Shown: positions 11,001-24,900, counted from the stretch's first letter. The stretch is 64,000 nucleotides of DNA from Oscheius sp. JU75 (GCA_037178855.1 JASJZC010000006.1:4278001-4342000); one strand, 5' to 3'. Numbers and translations are program-made. Notes: generated by a model from the sequence alone, not told the origin.

Positions 11001-11706
11001 GGAGAGCCGATGGTGGACAAGAACGGAGACCGAGTTCAGTGTACTGGAGGTCAGAAGGTAGACAGCTGTCCGGGTGACCACTATTGTCACGTCGGAGGAA
11101 CAGCCATCAATACTGTCTGCTGTCCGAGAAGAAGTCGGTTCTTTATGTGTAAGATAAACCCAAGTAATTCAGAGGTCGACCCATGTGACCAGCCGAGAGA
11201 CGTCGGAAATGGCGGAGAGGGACTCCCTCGCTGGTTCTTCGACCGTCGTGAGAACAAATGTATGCCCTTCACTTATGGAGGAATGGCAGGAAATGAGAAT
11301 AACTTCATTAGTCAGAGCACCTGTCAGAGACAGTGTCCAGGTTCCTATTTGTGAGAGCCTAGCAATATCTTGTTCAGAGTACCGTCACTACTGTCCCCAT
11401 GGCATTCCTCTGATCGAGAGTGACAAGGTAATTTCGTGTGGAATCGACAAGGGATGCCCTGAGGGTTTCATCTGCCACATGAGCAGCGAGTTTAACGTGT
11501 CTGTCTGCTGTCAAGATCCGATGGACTTCTGTCTATCGCCCAGAGATCCTGGTCCGTGTTCCAGCTTCGAGACTCGTTACGGCTACAACCCGGCCACGGA
11601 TACCTGTGTCGAGTACCAATACGGAGGATGTGAAGGCACTCTCAACAGCTTCAAGTCTCTTCAAAGATGCACGGAGATCTGTTGCAAGGAGTACAAGAAG
11701 CACTAG
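8094..11706 (+). CDS. Secreted multi-Kunitz / lustrin-type cysteine-rich protein
   Basis: A secreted extracellular protein with alternating domains. Signal peptide MRLLLLLLPIVLAQ, a Tyr/Pro/Gln-rich stretch, a Thr/Pro-rich linker (about 8400-8640), then lustrin-type cysteine-rich units (pattern NPC..G.PLL....C......CHVG...TTNCCP) alternating with eight Kunitz domains at about 8909, 9322, 9680, 10120, 10468, 10815, 11177 and 11526. The first seven Kunitz domains have GEG, GQG, GHG, GTG or GNG where GPC is expected, and lack Cys in the GGC position, so they miss the Cys2-Cys4 bridge. Only the last is canonical (GPCSSF and GGCEG). About ten exons, stop TAG 11704-11706, AATAAA near 11797. The architecture resembles nematode MLT-11-like moulting proteins and related Kunitz/lustrin proteins; orthology is not proven. 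Confidence 0.85.
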
Positions 11707-11848
11707 ACTTGACTCCTTCGACCACTGCCCAGCACTCTCAGCCCCTCCCTACTGGTTCTTTTTCGCTCTAGGCTATTACTCGATCTCTTCTGACGCTAAT
11801 AAACTTTTTATTAAGTGAAATATACCCGTCTGGCATAATGGCACCAAC

Positions 11849-13080
11849 TTATAATCTGTCAGGTTTGATTTTCTCGTAGTGATAGAGATGGTAGTTGGTT
11901 TGCAGAGACTCCAGTCGTCCCGTTCCATTTGTGGCTTTTCTGAATTCCATTAAACTAGGAAATGGGATGAACTCACTTGAACTGAGAGTCGAATTCATTC
12001 TTTGCAAAGTCGTAGAACTCCCTTTCCATCTTATAGACGGGAGTCCGCTTGATTACCGAGACTGTCTGGTCATTCGGATTGATCTTCCTCTTCGTCGACC
12101 GGAGATGAGCCCTGGTCTCTAGAAAACTCACTGCTCTAAGAAAGTTCTACCAGGTTACCGTCGAGAGACATATAATGGTCGAGAGCTCCCTTGAAGTAAT
12201 GAGGGAAGGTATGTTCCAAGAGTCCGATGAAGTCAGGGAGTCTCTCGGTCAATCCTACTATGGCATAGTACTCCAACAGGTTCCTCTTTGCCTGTTTTAA
12301 AGCCTCTTCATTTCCGGGTTCCCTAAAACTACTCTATCCAGGAGAACTGATAGAAATAACTCACGAGCAGAAGTGATAGTGACCACAAAAGTAAGGAATC
12401 TGGACCCAGAGCTGCTTTATATCACAGTCTTTCCCGCCTCGAGAGACACAATCATCGAAGGTCTCATTGTTTCCGGCTCGACTTCTCTTCAATCCAACTC
12501 GGTAGTTGTCCCCGTACCGGAGAAAATAGTAGTGAGAGAGCAGGCGGTCCAATGGTTCTCGAAGGAGATTGATATAAATGGGGTTCGGATACCCGAATCT
12601 GAGAACTTTAAAGTTTTTGTCGAAAATAGAGGTAGAAACTATAAGTCAATGCTCACCGCGTGAAATCGATGAAAGCCATGTGTCCGTGGTAGAATGCCGG
12701 CTGTCTCTCTGTCCATTTTGTGATGTTCTGAACCAGATGGAACTGATCTCCTAGACTCATAATCTGTGAAACATTCTAAAATTGTCAGAGACCTGTTTAC
12801 CTGTCGGTTTTTGGTGATATTCACGTGGATAACATTCAATCCGTTATCCTTGAAGAGATCGTAGGCGACTGCATTGGTTAAAGTGGTCGAGGCAGTCTTT
12901 GGAACCTAATTTATCGTTCTATAAGTTAAGAATTCAACTTACCCTGTTGTAGATAATGATTTGGCCGAAGGAAGACCCAATTACAAGGGGTTTATGTTGG
13001 CTAGAATGGAAAAACCAGAAAATGAACAGAAGAGCTAGCCCATTCAGTACGAAGAGAAGCTTCTTACTAACCGAAAACAT
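11849..13080 (-). CDS. hst-2: Heparan sulfate 2-O-sulfotransferase
   Basis: A Golgi type II membrane enzyme that moves sulfate from PAPS to the 2-O position of uronic acids in heparan sulfate. The amino end [17 protein letters not shown] with the following residues forms a signal anchor. The 5'-phosphosulfate loop is VYNRV-like [17 protein letters not shown] (about 12940-12890). The 3'-phosphate motif is [16 protein letters not shown], followed by LRYGDNYR and a Cys-containing [11 protein letters not shown] segment. The end reads [17 protein letters not shown] then KIKPDRL. Short introns split it into about eight exons. The start is placed at 13080 because AATTTAG lies just upstream, a likely trans-splice acceptor. 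The gene converges with the Kunitz gene, with 143 bases between stops. In nematodes HST-2 guides cell and axon migration. Confidence 0.87.
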
Positions 13081-13746
13081 AACACCATACCCAAAATCTA
13101 AATTTCTTTGTGAAACTAGAAAAAATGCGAGAAATATAGATGAACAGAGTGAACTCGCGAGAAGGACACGTGAAAAACATCTAGGGGTTGCAGGACCCGT
13201 CCCAACCGTCCAAATGACCTCAGCCAGGGTCAATTTGTCTCTATTGTTGAGCTTTTGCTGAGAAAAATTTATCATTGGCTGTTCCACGGGCCTTAATTGT
13301 GAATTTCCTACAGTAAAGCAATAAAAATGCTGTTTCAAATTGTCGCCACAAATCGGATTGTTATGGCGGCGATTGGAACAGCTCTAATGCCCGGTTCTCA
13401 AACTTTTCTGCTACGTTTCCCCTTCAAATATCTCTTATCAACCCTCAGAACTGTTTTGAACAAATTTCAGTTCATTCGCAGATGATTCCCTTCACGCGAA
13501 CGCAGTTTGTGCTCGTTTCCATGCTTGTTTATGCAAACATTCGCCTGGAATCAAGATCTTCGTCGATACTCCCCTCTCTCAAATTAAAAACAGCCATACG
13601 GCATTGCTTGTTCTAATCTGTTCACGCTGCCCAGGTTCTGCTATCTTATCCTGTCGTCCTTGCGCTGACCGCTCCATTTATTGCAATCAATTCACCAAAT
13701 TCTTCTCTTTCTCTTCCTAGTTTGTCTGTTAAAACCTACGGTTCAG
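13081..13746. other. Intergenic spacer, likely divergent promoter region
   Basis: Lies between the starts of the sulfotransferase (minus) and isocitrate dehydrogenase (plus). I see no gene. Plus-strand frames run up to the acceptor-like GGTTCAG before the dehydrogenase ATG; this is probably a shared upstream region with an outron. Confidence 0.4.
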
Positions 13747-15325
13747 ATGCAGAGGTCGTTCCGATTGACGCAGACTGCCGCCAGAGGCATTTTCACCTCT
13801 CCGGCTGCCAGTAACAAGATCAAGGTTCAAAATCCCGTTGTCGATCTCGATGGCGATGAGATGACCAGAATCATCTGGAAGGAAATCAAGAACAAGCTGA
13901 TTTTGCCGTATCTGGACATCGATATCAAATATTTCGACCTGGGACTGCCCTATCGCGACAAAACCAACGACGAGGTGGCTTTTCTTTCATTCCAAACAAG
14001 ATATCCATTTCAGGTAACGATCGAAGCAGCCAAAGCGATCCAACAGTACAATGTCGGTATCAAATGTGCTACAATCACTCCGGATGAGGCGCGAGTAAAA
14101 GAATTCAAGCTCAAGAAGATGTGGTTGTCTCCAAATGGAACTATTCGAAACATTCTGGGAGGTTTGAGCCTTTTTGAGCCACAACTCACATTACAGAATT
14201 TAGGAACAGTTTTCCGTGAGCCCATCTTGTGCAGCAACATTCCACGTCTGATCCCTGGCTGGACAAAGCCGATTGTCATTGGAAGACACGCTCACGGGGA
14301 TCAGTACAAGGCCACAGATCTCATTCTTCCCCAGGGATCCAAGCTTCAGCTTGTTGTCAAAGGTATGCCATTTTCATTCCCTTTCAATGGAAAACTTCTA
14401 GGAAAAGACGGCAAGGACGAGGTCCACGAGGTTTTCAATTACAAAAACTCTGGCGGAGTTGGAATGGCCATGTACAACACTGATGAGGTATCTATTCTTG
14501 CTTTTCGAGAAGATCATAACGTGTTTTCAGAGTATTCGTGGCTTTGCCCACTCCTGCTTCCAGTATTCCCTGATGAAGAAGTGGCCTCTCTACCTCAGCA
14601 CAAAGAATACTATCCTCAAGCGCTATGACGGCCGATTCAAGGACATTTTCGAGGAAATTTATGAAAAGTGACCCTTACCACCAAATTAGATTGAAAGCAT
14701 AGTTCAGGGATTATAAAAACAGCTTCAAAGAGGCGGGAACGTGGTACGAGCACCGTCTCATCGATGACCAGGTAATTGAGTTTTTCTTGGTTGTGTAAAT
14801 GGACGTTTAGGTAGCGCAAGCTCTGAAAAGTGAGGGCGGTTTCGTATGGGCCTGTAAGAATTACGACGGAGATGTTCAGTCGGACATTGTGGCACAAGGA
14901 TATGGATCCCTCGGCCTGATGACTAGTGTCCTGATGTGTCCAGACGGAAAAACCGTTGAGGCTGAAGCCGCGCACGGCACAGTCACACGCCATTATCGCG
15001 AACACCAGAAAGGAAACCCGACCTCGACGAATCCCGTAGCCTCCATCTTTGCTTGGTCTCGTGGCCTACATCATCGAGGCGTCCTCGACGAGAATGATCG
15101 TCTTCAACAGTTAGTTTCCTTGATTTACTTAGCTAAAAATGGTTCAGATTCGCTCTAACTCTCGAGAAGGCCTGTATTGACACTATCGAAGAAGGCAAAA
15201 TGACGAAGGATCTCTCGATTTGCATCCATGGCTCGAAGAAGGGCGCACAGAAAGGAATGTTCCTAATCACCGAAGACTTCCTGGACGCCATTGACACGAA
15301 ACTACAGCAGATGATGAAGGATTAA
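13747..15325 (+). CDS. idh-2: NADP-dependent isocitrate dehydrogenase, mitochondrial
   Basis: Oxidatively decarboxylates isocitrate to 2-oxoglutarate with reduction of NADP, probably in mitochondria because the start [16 protein letters not shown] is a basic, amphipathic presequence. The conserved core follows: [56 protein letters not shown] (includes the active-site Arg), GDQYKATD, and the [12 protein letters not shown] cofactor segment. The carboxy end is [14 protein letters not shown]. About nine exons with 40-50 base introns join in frame; no breaks. The ATG at 13747 follows ACGGTTCAG directly, fitting spliced-leader addition; an upstream in-frame stretch is therefore taken as outron. Stop 15323-15325, AATAAA near 15369. 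Confidence 0.92.
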
Positions 15326-15845
15326 CATATCGCGGTTTGGGTTGTAAGAGAAGGAAATAGATTGTAAATAATAAACTTTTATCATCACATAACGAATTTG
15401 TTGGGTGCATTTAATAAGGTAGGCGAAGCATAGGTCGTTTGAGTTGTAGAGAGACGGCCAAAAATGACCGCGGAATGAGAGATCTAGGGATCGTTATACA
15501 CGAGAAGGGGAAATTAAAGAAAAATCAACAAAAATACTCTGGGAGGATAGCGGCCAAAGGAGATAACAACCGAACTGGATCACGAATACAGATAGAATGG
15601 AAAATACTGCCCCTTTTCTGGGAGTACCGGGTACGATAAATGACTAGAGACTATTGGTAGGGAGAGTCCTGTGTGTGTATGAATAAACATGAGGTAACAC
15701 AAAGCTAAACAGATGCCTAACGAGGTTAGAGAGAAACGACGGATATTTACAATAGACGTGATTATTCCGAGGGTGTGAATATATTAGGAGGCAACAGATG
15801 AAAGCCTTGGATAAATATTACGACGTTCTGTTCATGAATTGAGCT

Positions 15846-18465
15846 TTAAATGCGGAAAGGTTGTCTAAAAGACGACAATTAAAAAGGCGAAGGAAATGTG
15901 ACAAACCTGCTGAAGTTCCCGTTGCTATAGCCGTTGTATTTAGTTGTGAATCCGTTCTGCTTCTGGTAGGGGCTCTTCGGAATGCGGATCGTTCCATTCT
16001 CCAACTTCTTGCCTGAATGGAAAGGCATATCCTCGCGACGGCTGAAAACAACATTTTGGAGGGAAAAAAAGAACTAAGGTACCTGTAAACGAGCAAGTAT
16101 GGATTGCTGCTGGAAACTTTCTGACTCGAGACGCCGGTAACAGTCTCGTCGTCGAAGTGGTACCATTGTTTGTGATCGAATCCTCGACAGTATGCAATGT
16201 AATGGCCATGGTCGACAGTCGCTCCCAGATGCTCGACCACGGAGGTCAACACGTATTCCGTACAACTGAGCGGCGCTCCGTCGAACATAAATTTGGTCAG
16301 ATCAATGTCGATCTCTGGCGTGACCGGCAGTCGAATCTTCTGACCGTAGGCATTGAAACGCTTTAGCTGGACGAGCAAGACGGCCGGAGGACGAAGTATT
16401 TTAGTCTTCCTCGTAGCCGTTGTCTTCTTCGCGCAGTGCTTGCAGTCGAACGAGGCCACGTTCTCGTCGCGGAAATACAAGTCTATCAGGTAGGATATTT
16501 TCGTGTGATCCGCATCCGGTCTCATCTTCCTGAACCAGTGAATAGGATGAGGAACAAATAACGACAAACCTGATAGCAAGATTCAGCTCTCGTATTCTCT
16601 CGTAGTTCGTGTAGACCGAGCCACACGCTTCACAGGTCACTTGATTCCTTAGAGTGCCGCCGAAGATCTGCTCGATCGGAGTGGAAGGCTTCGTATTCCT
16701 GAATACATTCCTTAGAACATTAAAGAGATTTTTCACTTACATTCCATTGATAATGTTGTTCTTGCTGCTCGTAATTGGCGGGTCGATGGCATCTAGTAGG
16801 AGAGCTAGCAGTTCATGGGCATCTTCCTGCATTCCGTGGATGTGGGACGGGAAGATACGGCGCAGATGGGAACGGATCCAGGTGGCTTGGAATGGAGAGC
16901 CAGTTCCCAAGGCTCGACGAATGTGATTGGCGGCGAGACCACAGGCCACACACTGGTTGTTGGGACGTGTACCTGAATCAGTTGATTCATACTAACAATA
17001 GTGAAGAACTTGCAGCTGCGAGAGTCGTGACGCTCAATCAGATAACGACACAGAGGAGGTGTGTGAGTGACGACCTGTAAGATAGCGTTGAGGAAGCAGT
17101 CGTTGGAACTGTTGTAGAGACCGACGCCTCGTGGTCTACCAGTCTAAACATGAGCTTTTTAGAAGAAACCGAACTAGAGAAAACTCACGAGCAATTGGAA
17201 ATTAGACCAGTTCCAGGCCGAGATCGTACTTTTGTCCATGATCGGATAGGCCATCTCCTTCTCACCACGCTCCGAGAGAAGACGCTTTCGCTTCGAGACA
17301 GGAGGTGTTGTCAGACCTTCCGCACTTCTCTTCTGTACAATCGGCTTGGTCTCCGGCAGAGGAAGTTTGGATGGCTTCAACGGGCCGATGATTGTCTGAG
17401 GGGATGGAGCGCGTGGTTTCATCGGAGATGGCTTGGTTCTTACCTGTAACAAATGTTTAAAGGAAAGGAAGGCCAAGAATACCTGGACAGTGTTCTCTTC
17501 ATCTGACTCCTCACCAGATGACGATTCCTCGCCATACGGAACCAGAGGCTGAGTGAGTTCCTTCTTGGCCATCGTCACATTTCCAATCTTGATCGTCATG
17601 ACTTTTGGCTTGTACGGAGAGTTGAGCGGCGTCGAGTACTCCTCTTTTTCACCGTTGACTTTGGCTGGCGAGGGCTTCGTCTCCGGCATTTGTGGGCCAA
17701 TGAATCTGAAGAAACCAGTCAGATGAGCTTCTGAGACAACTAACTGTTTAGATGTGGAAGGTATAGGATTTCCTTCTTTCCTTGCTGGTACATCCTCAGC
17801 TGCTTCTTCTCGTCTGGAAGATCCGTTAGTCAACGTCTTTTCCTGTTCGTCTTCCTCTTCCTCTAGGAACTTGCTCTTTACAACAGCCAATTGAGAAGGA
17901 CTCTTGGACTTGGAGCGCCGAGCTGGAAATGAAGAATCAGTAAACTATCAAAGTAGAACATACCATCAGAAAGAGGGGTCAATGGACTGGAGACGTTGGT
18001 CAACTCCTTCGTGTAGGAAAGAGGACTCGAGGTGGTCGTGGAGCTCTCGTCATAGGGACTGCCGTCGCCATTGTGTGTATCGGGACTCTCGCTCGAGGCG
18101 ATCTGCTTGTCCGGGAGCAAAACTGGAAAAATGAACTGGATTCTGCCGTCAGCTGATCGCTGCTTTTCAAATACAGGCTACAAAAAATCTTAGTTTGGCC
18201 ATTTTCCCTTGTAGCTGCTGAAAGATGTAACCGTAACCGCAAACATTCACTACGGGAAATGGCCAAGAGAATCGAAGCAGAACTCACGTTTATAATGTCT
18301 TGGTATACTCCCATCATGAAGAATAAATTTAGATGGACCGCTGAATTGGAGCGTTTCTTGTAGAAACTGAAAAATATTGTTCAAAACAGATGCGTGGGAG
18401 AGGCTTACATGTTTTGCTGTTACAGTAGACCACGCAGTTGACGACAGCCCAAGTTCCGAAGGCAT
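15846..18465 (-). CDS. Ubiquitin-specific protease, USP36/USP42-like
   Basis: A cysteine protease removing ubiquitin from proteins. After a disordered Ser/Glu/Lys-rich amino half (MPSELGLSSTAW... through SSPLTPLSD and EESSSGEESDEEN), the catalytic domain begins with the Cys box GVGLYNSSNDCFLNAILQ near 17075-17120. It continues with THTPPLCRYL, GMQEDAHELL, a zinc-binding pair (CEACGSVY and CKHCAKKT) and the His box HLGATVDHGHYIAYCR near 16190-16230, ending NPYLLVYR. Domain order and the THTPP and QEDAHE segments fit the USP36/42 group, which in animals acts in the nucleolus and on histone H2B; this function is inferred. The last short exons give SRREDMPFHSGKK and end RQPFRI. About twelve exons, no breaks. 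Confidence 0.82.
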
Positions 18466-18929
18466 TTACTTCTCAGAAGAAGACGGAACAGAGCATTACC
18501 GATGCTGTAAACTGTCTTTTAGAAACACGGAAGTGGAAGGTGAGAAAGAAGGAAGCCAGAGGGTTGTTTTTCTGCGAAATGGCTTTTGGGGCCGATACTA
18601 TTGTTAGCACTTTTCCACTGTTTTCTTTGGTATTTTGCTCAAAAACAGATCAGAAAATGTTCGATGAGTAAGCGAAAAATAAAGAAAAAGCAATTATAAC
18701 AGGAAAAGAAATAAAGCCAGCCGCTACAGCAGGTTCAAATAGAGCGTCAGGGAATTCGTTGCGAGACCCACACTTGGTGGAAAACTCAAATTCAGACTAA
18801 ACAAGTTTTTCAAGGTTTGAGGCCGCTATCGTGTCAAAGAATCTAGAGGAATACCGGAGAGAACCAATATTTACTTCGCAATGCACAAATGAAATGACAC
18901 TGAATAAAACTAAATGAAAACCCGTAAAA

Positions 18930-21900
18930 TCAATACTCGGGTAGTTTGATTGCTCTATACTTGTCGATGGAAGGTATCCCGTTCTCTTTGAGAAGTTTGT
19001 CGTTGACATATTGGACAAAGTTTACTGAAACCGAGCTGGTTAAAAGAAAAAAAAGATGAACTCGCAATATGCCTGATAATAGTCGTCTCCGGGCTTCGAA
19101 TCACGGAATGTCACACTATATTGGATCAGTTCCCTTGCTTGCTTTGAAGAAACATCGCCTATCTGTAGCCTCAGGGCTTGAGAACGTGTTTCCCAGACCT
19201 GAATTGGTTGCTTTTTTTTTAAATTGAAACAAGGATACCATGAGGAAAAAAAGTACCCGGACCATCTGGAACCGACACGAGGAAATGAAAGTTCCACTCA
19301 ATTTGAGAGACCGATTCAGTTCAATCTCTGAACGACATTTGTCCAAAGCGTTCTGGATTGCGTAGTAGATGTTACACTTGTCAATAAAGACATCCGAACC
19401 GGGTTTCTGACTGAGATTGTTCAACCAGTACCACACATTCGACGGATCCCTGATCTGTCTGGGATAGACTATCTGATTCAGTTGACAGTCGAGGAATTCT
19501 TTGGTCAGCTGGCAGAGAGTATTCACGCATCTGGAACGTTCTTTGTCTTAGGAATTTAAGAAACTCTTACGAGATTGCGTCTCTCCAAAAGGTCAAGTCT
19601 GGTTTCACTCCATCTCTTGCAATGTCATCTTTGATAGCATAGACCAGAGCCCGAAGTGAATCCTGGCTTCTATTCCTCTTGCCTTGAAGACGCATAGCCG
19701 CATCCAACCAATACTTTTCCATCATCTTGGACTCTTGAATCACTGTACTCTCGACTACTATTCGGTTCCTAGCCTTCTCTTTGATCTAAATCAACCTTAT
19801 CCTCAGTACTTTGAATTTCTTACCTTGTAAGAGTCTAGGGCGAGTTTCTTGATATATTTGGCATGTCGCTTGATGCTGTTGATTGGAGTATTACAGACAG
19901 GACAATGGAGAGCCTCGTTTCCATCCTTTTGCTGTTGGAGAAGGAGGTCAAGCATCTGAAAATCACGTTCATAACTGAGCAAGGTATGTTCCTACCGTGA
20001 CTGGAAAGATGTGACCGCATCTGGGAATTGACATGAGATGATGGAATTCCTTGTCACTAAGTCTGTGCTGATTCAGAAGTCTCTTGTAGTCCTCAGTATT
20101 GCAGGTTCCACAGATTGGAGGACATTCCTCGCCACATAGTCCCAAACAGGCATGAGAGCATGGCAATTGTTTGCTGCAGTCCCTCTCACACGGCTTGATG
20201 TCACATGGCTCGAAACATTTTCGTGAACAGGCTCGATGCTGGCATCTATTGTCGCACGTCTTCGTACAGAGAATACACTGTTGGCTACAGACACGATTGT
20301 AGGTCTAAAATTTGTTCATTCAAAGCATGTGAATTGACCTACCACAAAATCATTGTCATTCCTGTTCATTTCATCTGTCCACAGGCCTGGTGAGAGCAAC
20401 TGGTCAGACAGCCGGAGGCACAGCTTCCACAGGGATCTCCACACTTTTGTCGGCATTGATGCCCACAGCTGAGATACTTTTTGCAAGGTTCCGGGCACTG
20501 GTGCTTGTTCTGCCTGTAGCACTCTCCACATTCCCGAGTACAGTAGTGACGACAAGGCAGCAGACTGTTGCATTGGGCAGTACAGAAGGCTTGATTCTGG
20601 CCAGCATGGCAAGGAACGCAGGATTCGTGTCCACAATCCAGCTTCCTCCTCTGCATGATATCGCACTTGATTTGAGAGATGTTCTCGGAACAGGAAGCTG
20701 TCTTGATGTGTCCACAGGATAGATCTCGAACCACTTCTGTCATACAGAAGATAGTACATTCTTCTCCACAGGAATTTTGACAGGTATGTCCACAGGACAG
20801 AGTCTCTTCACAATTGCTTCCGCACTTCAGTCCTAAGTTTCCTTGTTGGTAGCATTTGGTGATCAGAACGTGTCCACAGATCGGGAAGTCGATGGCCACT
20901 TCCTCTTGACAGAACTTGGTGTGTTCCCTACCACACCTCTCGGCACAGCGATGGTTGCAGGACAAGATCGTCTCACACTGCTGGTCACAGACGGCTCTTC
21001 CGGACATGTGACAGGCAACATTGACACTGTGTTCACAGCTGAGAGTCACAGAGACAATCTCCTGACAGAGTCCACAGTCTTCGAAACAGGTCCTCTTGCA
21101 CGGATGATTATAGCCCGAATTGTGACATGGCCTTCCGCACTCGGCTTTGCACGCGTAAAGTTCGTGATCGTCGATTGGATGACATCTTCTCGGACACTTG
21201 TGTCGTCCACAGCCCAGCTCGATTCCACATACTTTGATACAACCTCCGTCCGGACTCTTCTCATCAAACTCTCGTGGCGCTTCAATCTTCTGGACTGTTC
21301 CGTGAGGACGACACTTGATCGGGAGCAGGTTAGACGAGCAATTGGCTGTGAACAATCTGGCATTGACTGATTACAGTGGAGATGAAAAGGTATCTTACGA
21401 TGTGAGGACACTATTCCAAAGCTCTGATTTCTCTCCGAGATGACTAATGTTTCCCAAAACGTACATGCCGTGCTGGGCTCGGGTCAGACTAACTGTTACT
21501 CGATTGGCGGTCTGTAAGAGTCAGATTGAGTGCAATTTTTGGTCGTACCTGTAAGAATCCGATAGTATTCCCGCCAGATCGAACTAAAGATACCACAATG
21601 ATCTTGTTCTCCTTTCCTTGAAAACTGTCGACAGTTTCGACGGCCACAGTTCCCTTTCCGTCAACATTCAATCCGAACAAGGATATCATTTTCTGAAAAT
21701 AACCGTTTGAATAGACAAAGAAACACTAACTTGTCGAAGTCTCTCAACTTGAGCAGAGTAGGTGGCAATGACAGTGACCTCGTGCTTTCCATAACCTTGT
21801 TTGAAAATGTACTGCAAGAGTCCTCCGATCATTTCCACCTCGGTCTCATTGTAAAAAGAGGTTCCGTCGATTCCAGTACTTTCCGGCTCCTCGTGATTCC

Positions 21901-24900
21901 AGAAGAACAGTCGGTTATTCATTCCGATGACCTCTGGATACTCGTGGACATTCTCCGCATCCTTGAGCATTTTGTAGAAATGTGGACGGATGATGGTCGA
22001 GGTGATCTCCGGGTGCATTCTGTGCTGTTTTTCCAGGGTCTGGTACGGAGTCTTGTTCAGAATGAGTCGTTCGAACAGAGACACGTCCATTCGATAGCTT
22101 CGAGCCAGTTCATAGACCGAGGGATTGGGACGGAGCTGTTGGTGATCTCCTATCAGAACTGTGTGCTCAATTGAGGGAAGCAGAGAGGCGAAAGTATGGG
22201 CTTCCAGGACCTCAGCAGCCTCCTCAATCATAACAATTCGACAGCCAATCTTCTCCAACAGAACACGGAATTTGGCTGCGCCAGTTCTGAAACACTGATT
22301 GAGAAAAAGGGAGTCATAACGCTTACGTGGTAGCGCCAATGATCAGACTCCTTGACAAGACCTTGGCATCCATGTCCATTAGGGCATCTTGAACCTTGTC
22401 ACAAGCAGCCTTGTAGTTTGACATCAGACCGGGGATCTGTCCCTTGACTATTGTTCTCTGTATCAAATTTACTTGAGTAGTGATAGAAAAGTTACCAGTT
22501 GATTGGACCAGTACATAAAGAGTTCCCAGCGTCTCTGCTTTGGAAGATCGTAAATGGATCGGATTCCTTGGACGTCTTTCTCTGACAAGGGAGTGGCTCT
22601 GAGGATGTTCTCTCTGGCCTCGTAGAGTTCTTGTACGATGCTCGAATCCAGTGGAACCGACTGGAAGTTTATGTGAACTGACTACGAAGGAATGCTTACT
22701 CTAGATATTCGCGATCCAAATTCTCCAGGCAGTGTTTTTGACACGCCGTCACCGAATATCCTAACCTTGTTCATGACCGACTCGTCGCTCTTCACAATAT
22801 CCCAAGTCTCATTAATCTCGTACATCTTGTCGAATTCGTCGCGATTGTTCCATGAGGCCTCGGAACGAGCTTGGCATTCGGCAGCCTTGATGTTCATGCT
22901 CTTGAAGACCTGCTCGAGAGTCGCATTTTCATCGTCACCACTGATCGAGGCACTACTCTTGCTTCTTCTTTCGTTTTCATCTTCGTCTGAGGAATCCGAG
23001 GGTGGGAGAAGAACTGGGGGACCTTCTTCGAGAGACTTGTTTAATAGCCAGCAGGCCATGACCTCGTCCATGTCCAGTTTCTCCCGCTTCGTGTCCAGTC
23101 TTCCTATACTCCAGGTAATCATCTCATTCTTGGCATTATTCGGGAGCACAGGACTCAGACAACTGTAGGAGAAGAGATTCCTTTGGGCTTGTTCCGAGAC
23201 GACATAAGTAGCTTGACCGAGAAGTTGAGCGGCTGTTCTCTTGTTCTTGCTCGTCTTTCCCAGTTTCTGTTCCTCGTCCATTGCCAGACGGACCTTCCAT
23301 TCAGTCACCACATTTCGTTTCATGATTCCTTCTCTGAAGTCTTCTATATGAAGGGCAAAAGTGAGTCAAACCTTTCAAGCTTCGCACTCTCACACTTGGT
23401 TCCGAGACGAACAGCAATGGGTCCATCATGAACATATCGTCTGGTCTTCTGGTCCTCTCTCACCTTGTCCAAAATCTTTTCCAAAAACTGATCCAGAGCA
23501 GCATTCGTATAGCAAACCAGGAGAATGGGCTCAATGATTCCGAACCGATTCCTGTTCTCCAAGATAGCCCGGACGATCTCGACTCCAATGAACGTCTTTC
23601 CAGTTCCCGGAGGCCCTTGGATCAGAGCCATCTCGCTGGTCAGGGCCGAAATGAGAGCTTTTCTTTGTGATTGGTCATAATCTTCGATTTCGAGCTCCTC
23701 TTCCAATCTGTCCACATGATAGGTACGACCACGAAACATGATACTTTCTTTCTCTGAAATGAATGGGTTGCAAATAGGAATAGGGAAGGCTTACGTCTTT
23801 CGTCGGCAATGGCGGTTCTCTTCTTCTTAGTCAACTTTTTAATGCCAGAGTCGTCGTCCCTAGAAATATACCGTTAGGAGAAACATAACCCTATGCTTAC
23901 TTGGACTTCTGCTTGCAGTGCTTCAGAAATAGTTCCATGTACCGTTTCTCGACTTCCTTGTCTTCCTCATCATCTTCCATTCTCAAATATTTTGGCAATC
24001 TGCTGGTCGCCTTGGTATAAACCAGATAGCGTTCCATCGGAAGGGGAGTGAATTGATCCAGAGTCTGCATCACCTTCAGGACGTGGACATACATCTCCAG
24101 ATAACTGTTCGGCTCCACTAGAATGTACGGTTTTCCAGTCTCGAGACCATCTTCAGAGAAGAATCGGACACCCAGTCGACCCATTGTCTGCTGAAAATGG
24201 AACTCTTGAACAAACGTGACTGGAAAGACTCACCAATTCAGTATCGATTCGCTCCGTGATGACAGCGAGGTGCACATCCTTGACGAAATGGTCAGAGGAC
24301 AGAACCACGTGTTGTCCGAACTTAAGACAGCGGGGAGAGACGTTAATAAGGAAGTCGTCGACTTTGATCTCCAGGTATCGTAGATTCTCTCCGCTGGTGT
24401 TTCGTGACTGGAGTCCATGAATCTGCAACACGTCGAAGATGACAATATCTGAGGAAGTATCTCCAGCACACCGGTTGTATCTGGACGAGCTGGTCTGTTT
24501 GTGATTATAGAGACCATCTCGAAGCGGAGAGATCAAGTCCTCTCGGAATAGACGGAACTGGATATCTAGATAGTGCTGAGCATCCTTATACTGTCCTTCA
24601 ACAATCGAGCGTCTGAGATAGGGAGGCTCCGGATTTATAATATCCCTTTTAGTTGGGAGGTAGGACATCGATCGGAAATCTTCTGGCGGCTCTTTGGATT
24701 CGGACTTCTGCCACATGGGCTCAACCGCCTTCTCATCACTGAAAGCCAATTGTTGAAAGGAAAAATTTCTTCATACTAGAATGTAGCGTTCTGGGGCTGC
24801 TTCGGAATCTCATCCGGGTCCGGTTCTCCTCGGCACTTGGCCGCAGATCTCTCAAACCAGTGCTTCTCACCAGGATTATTCTCCCACATCGATTTCGGAG

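Noticed and set aside
20390-21370. Thr/Ser-rich plus-strand frames opposite the zinc-finger region
   Set aside because: Arise from the regular Cys codon repeats of ZNFX-1 on the minus strand; no start, splice or domain evidence.
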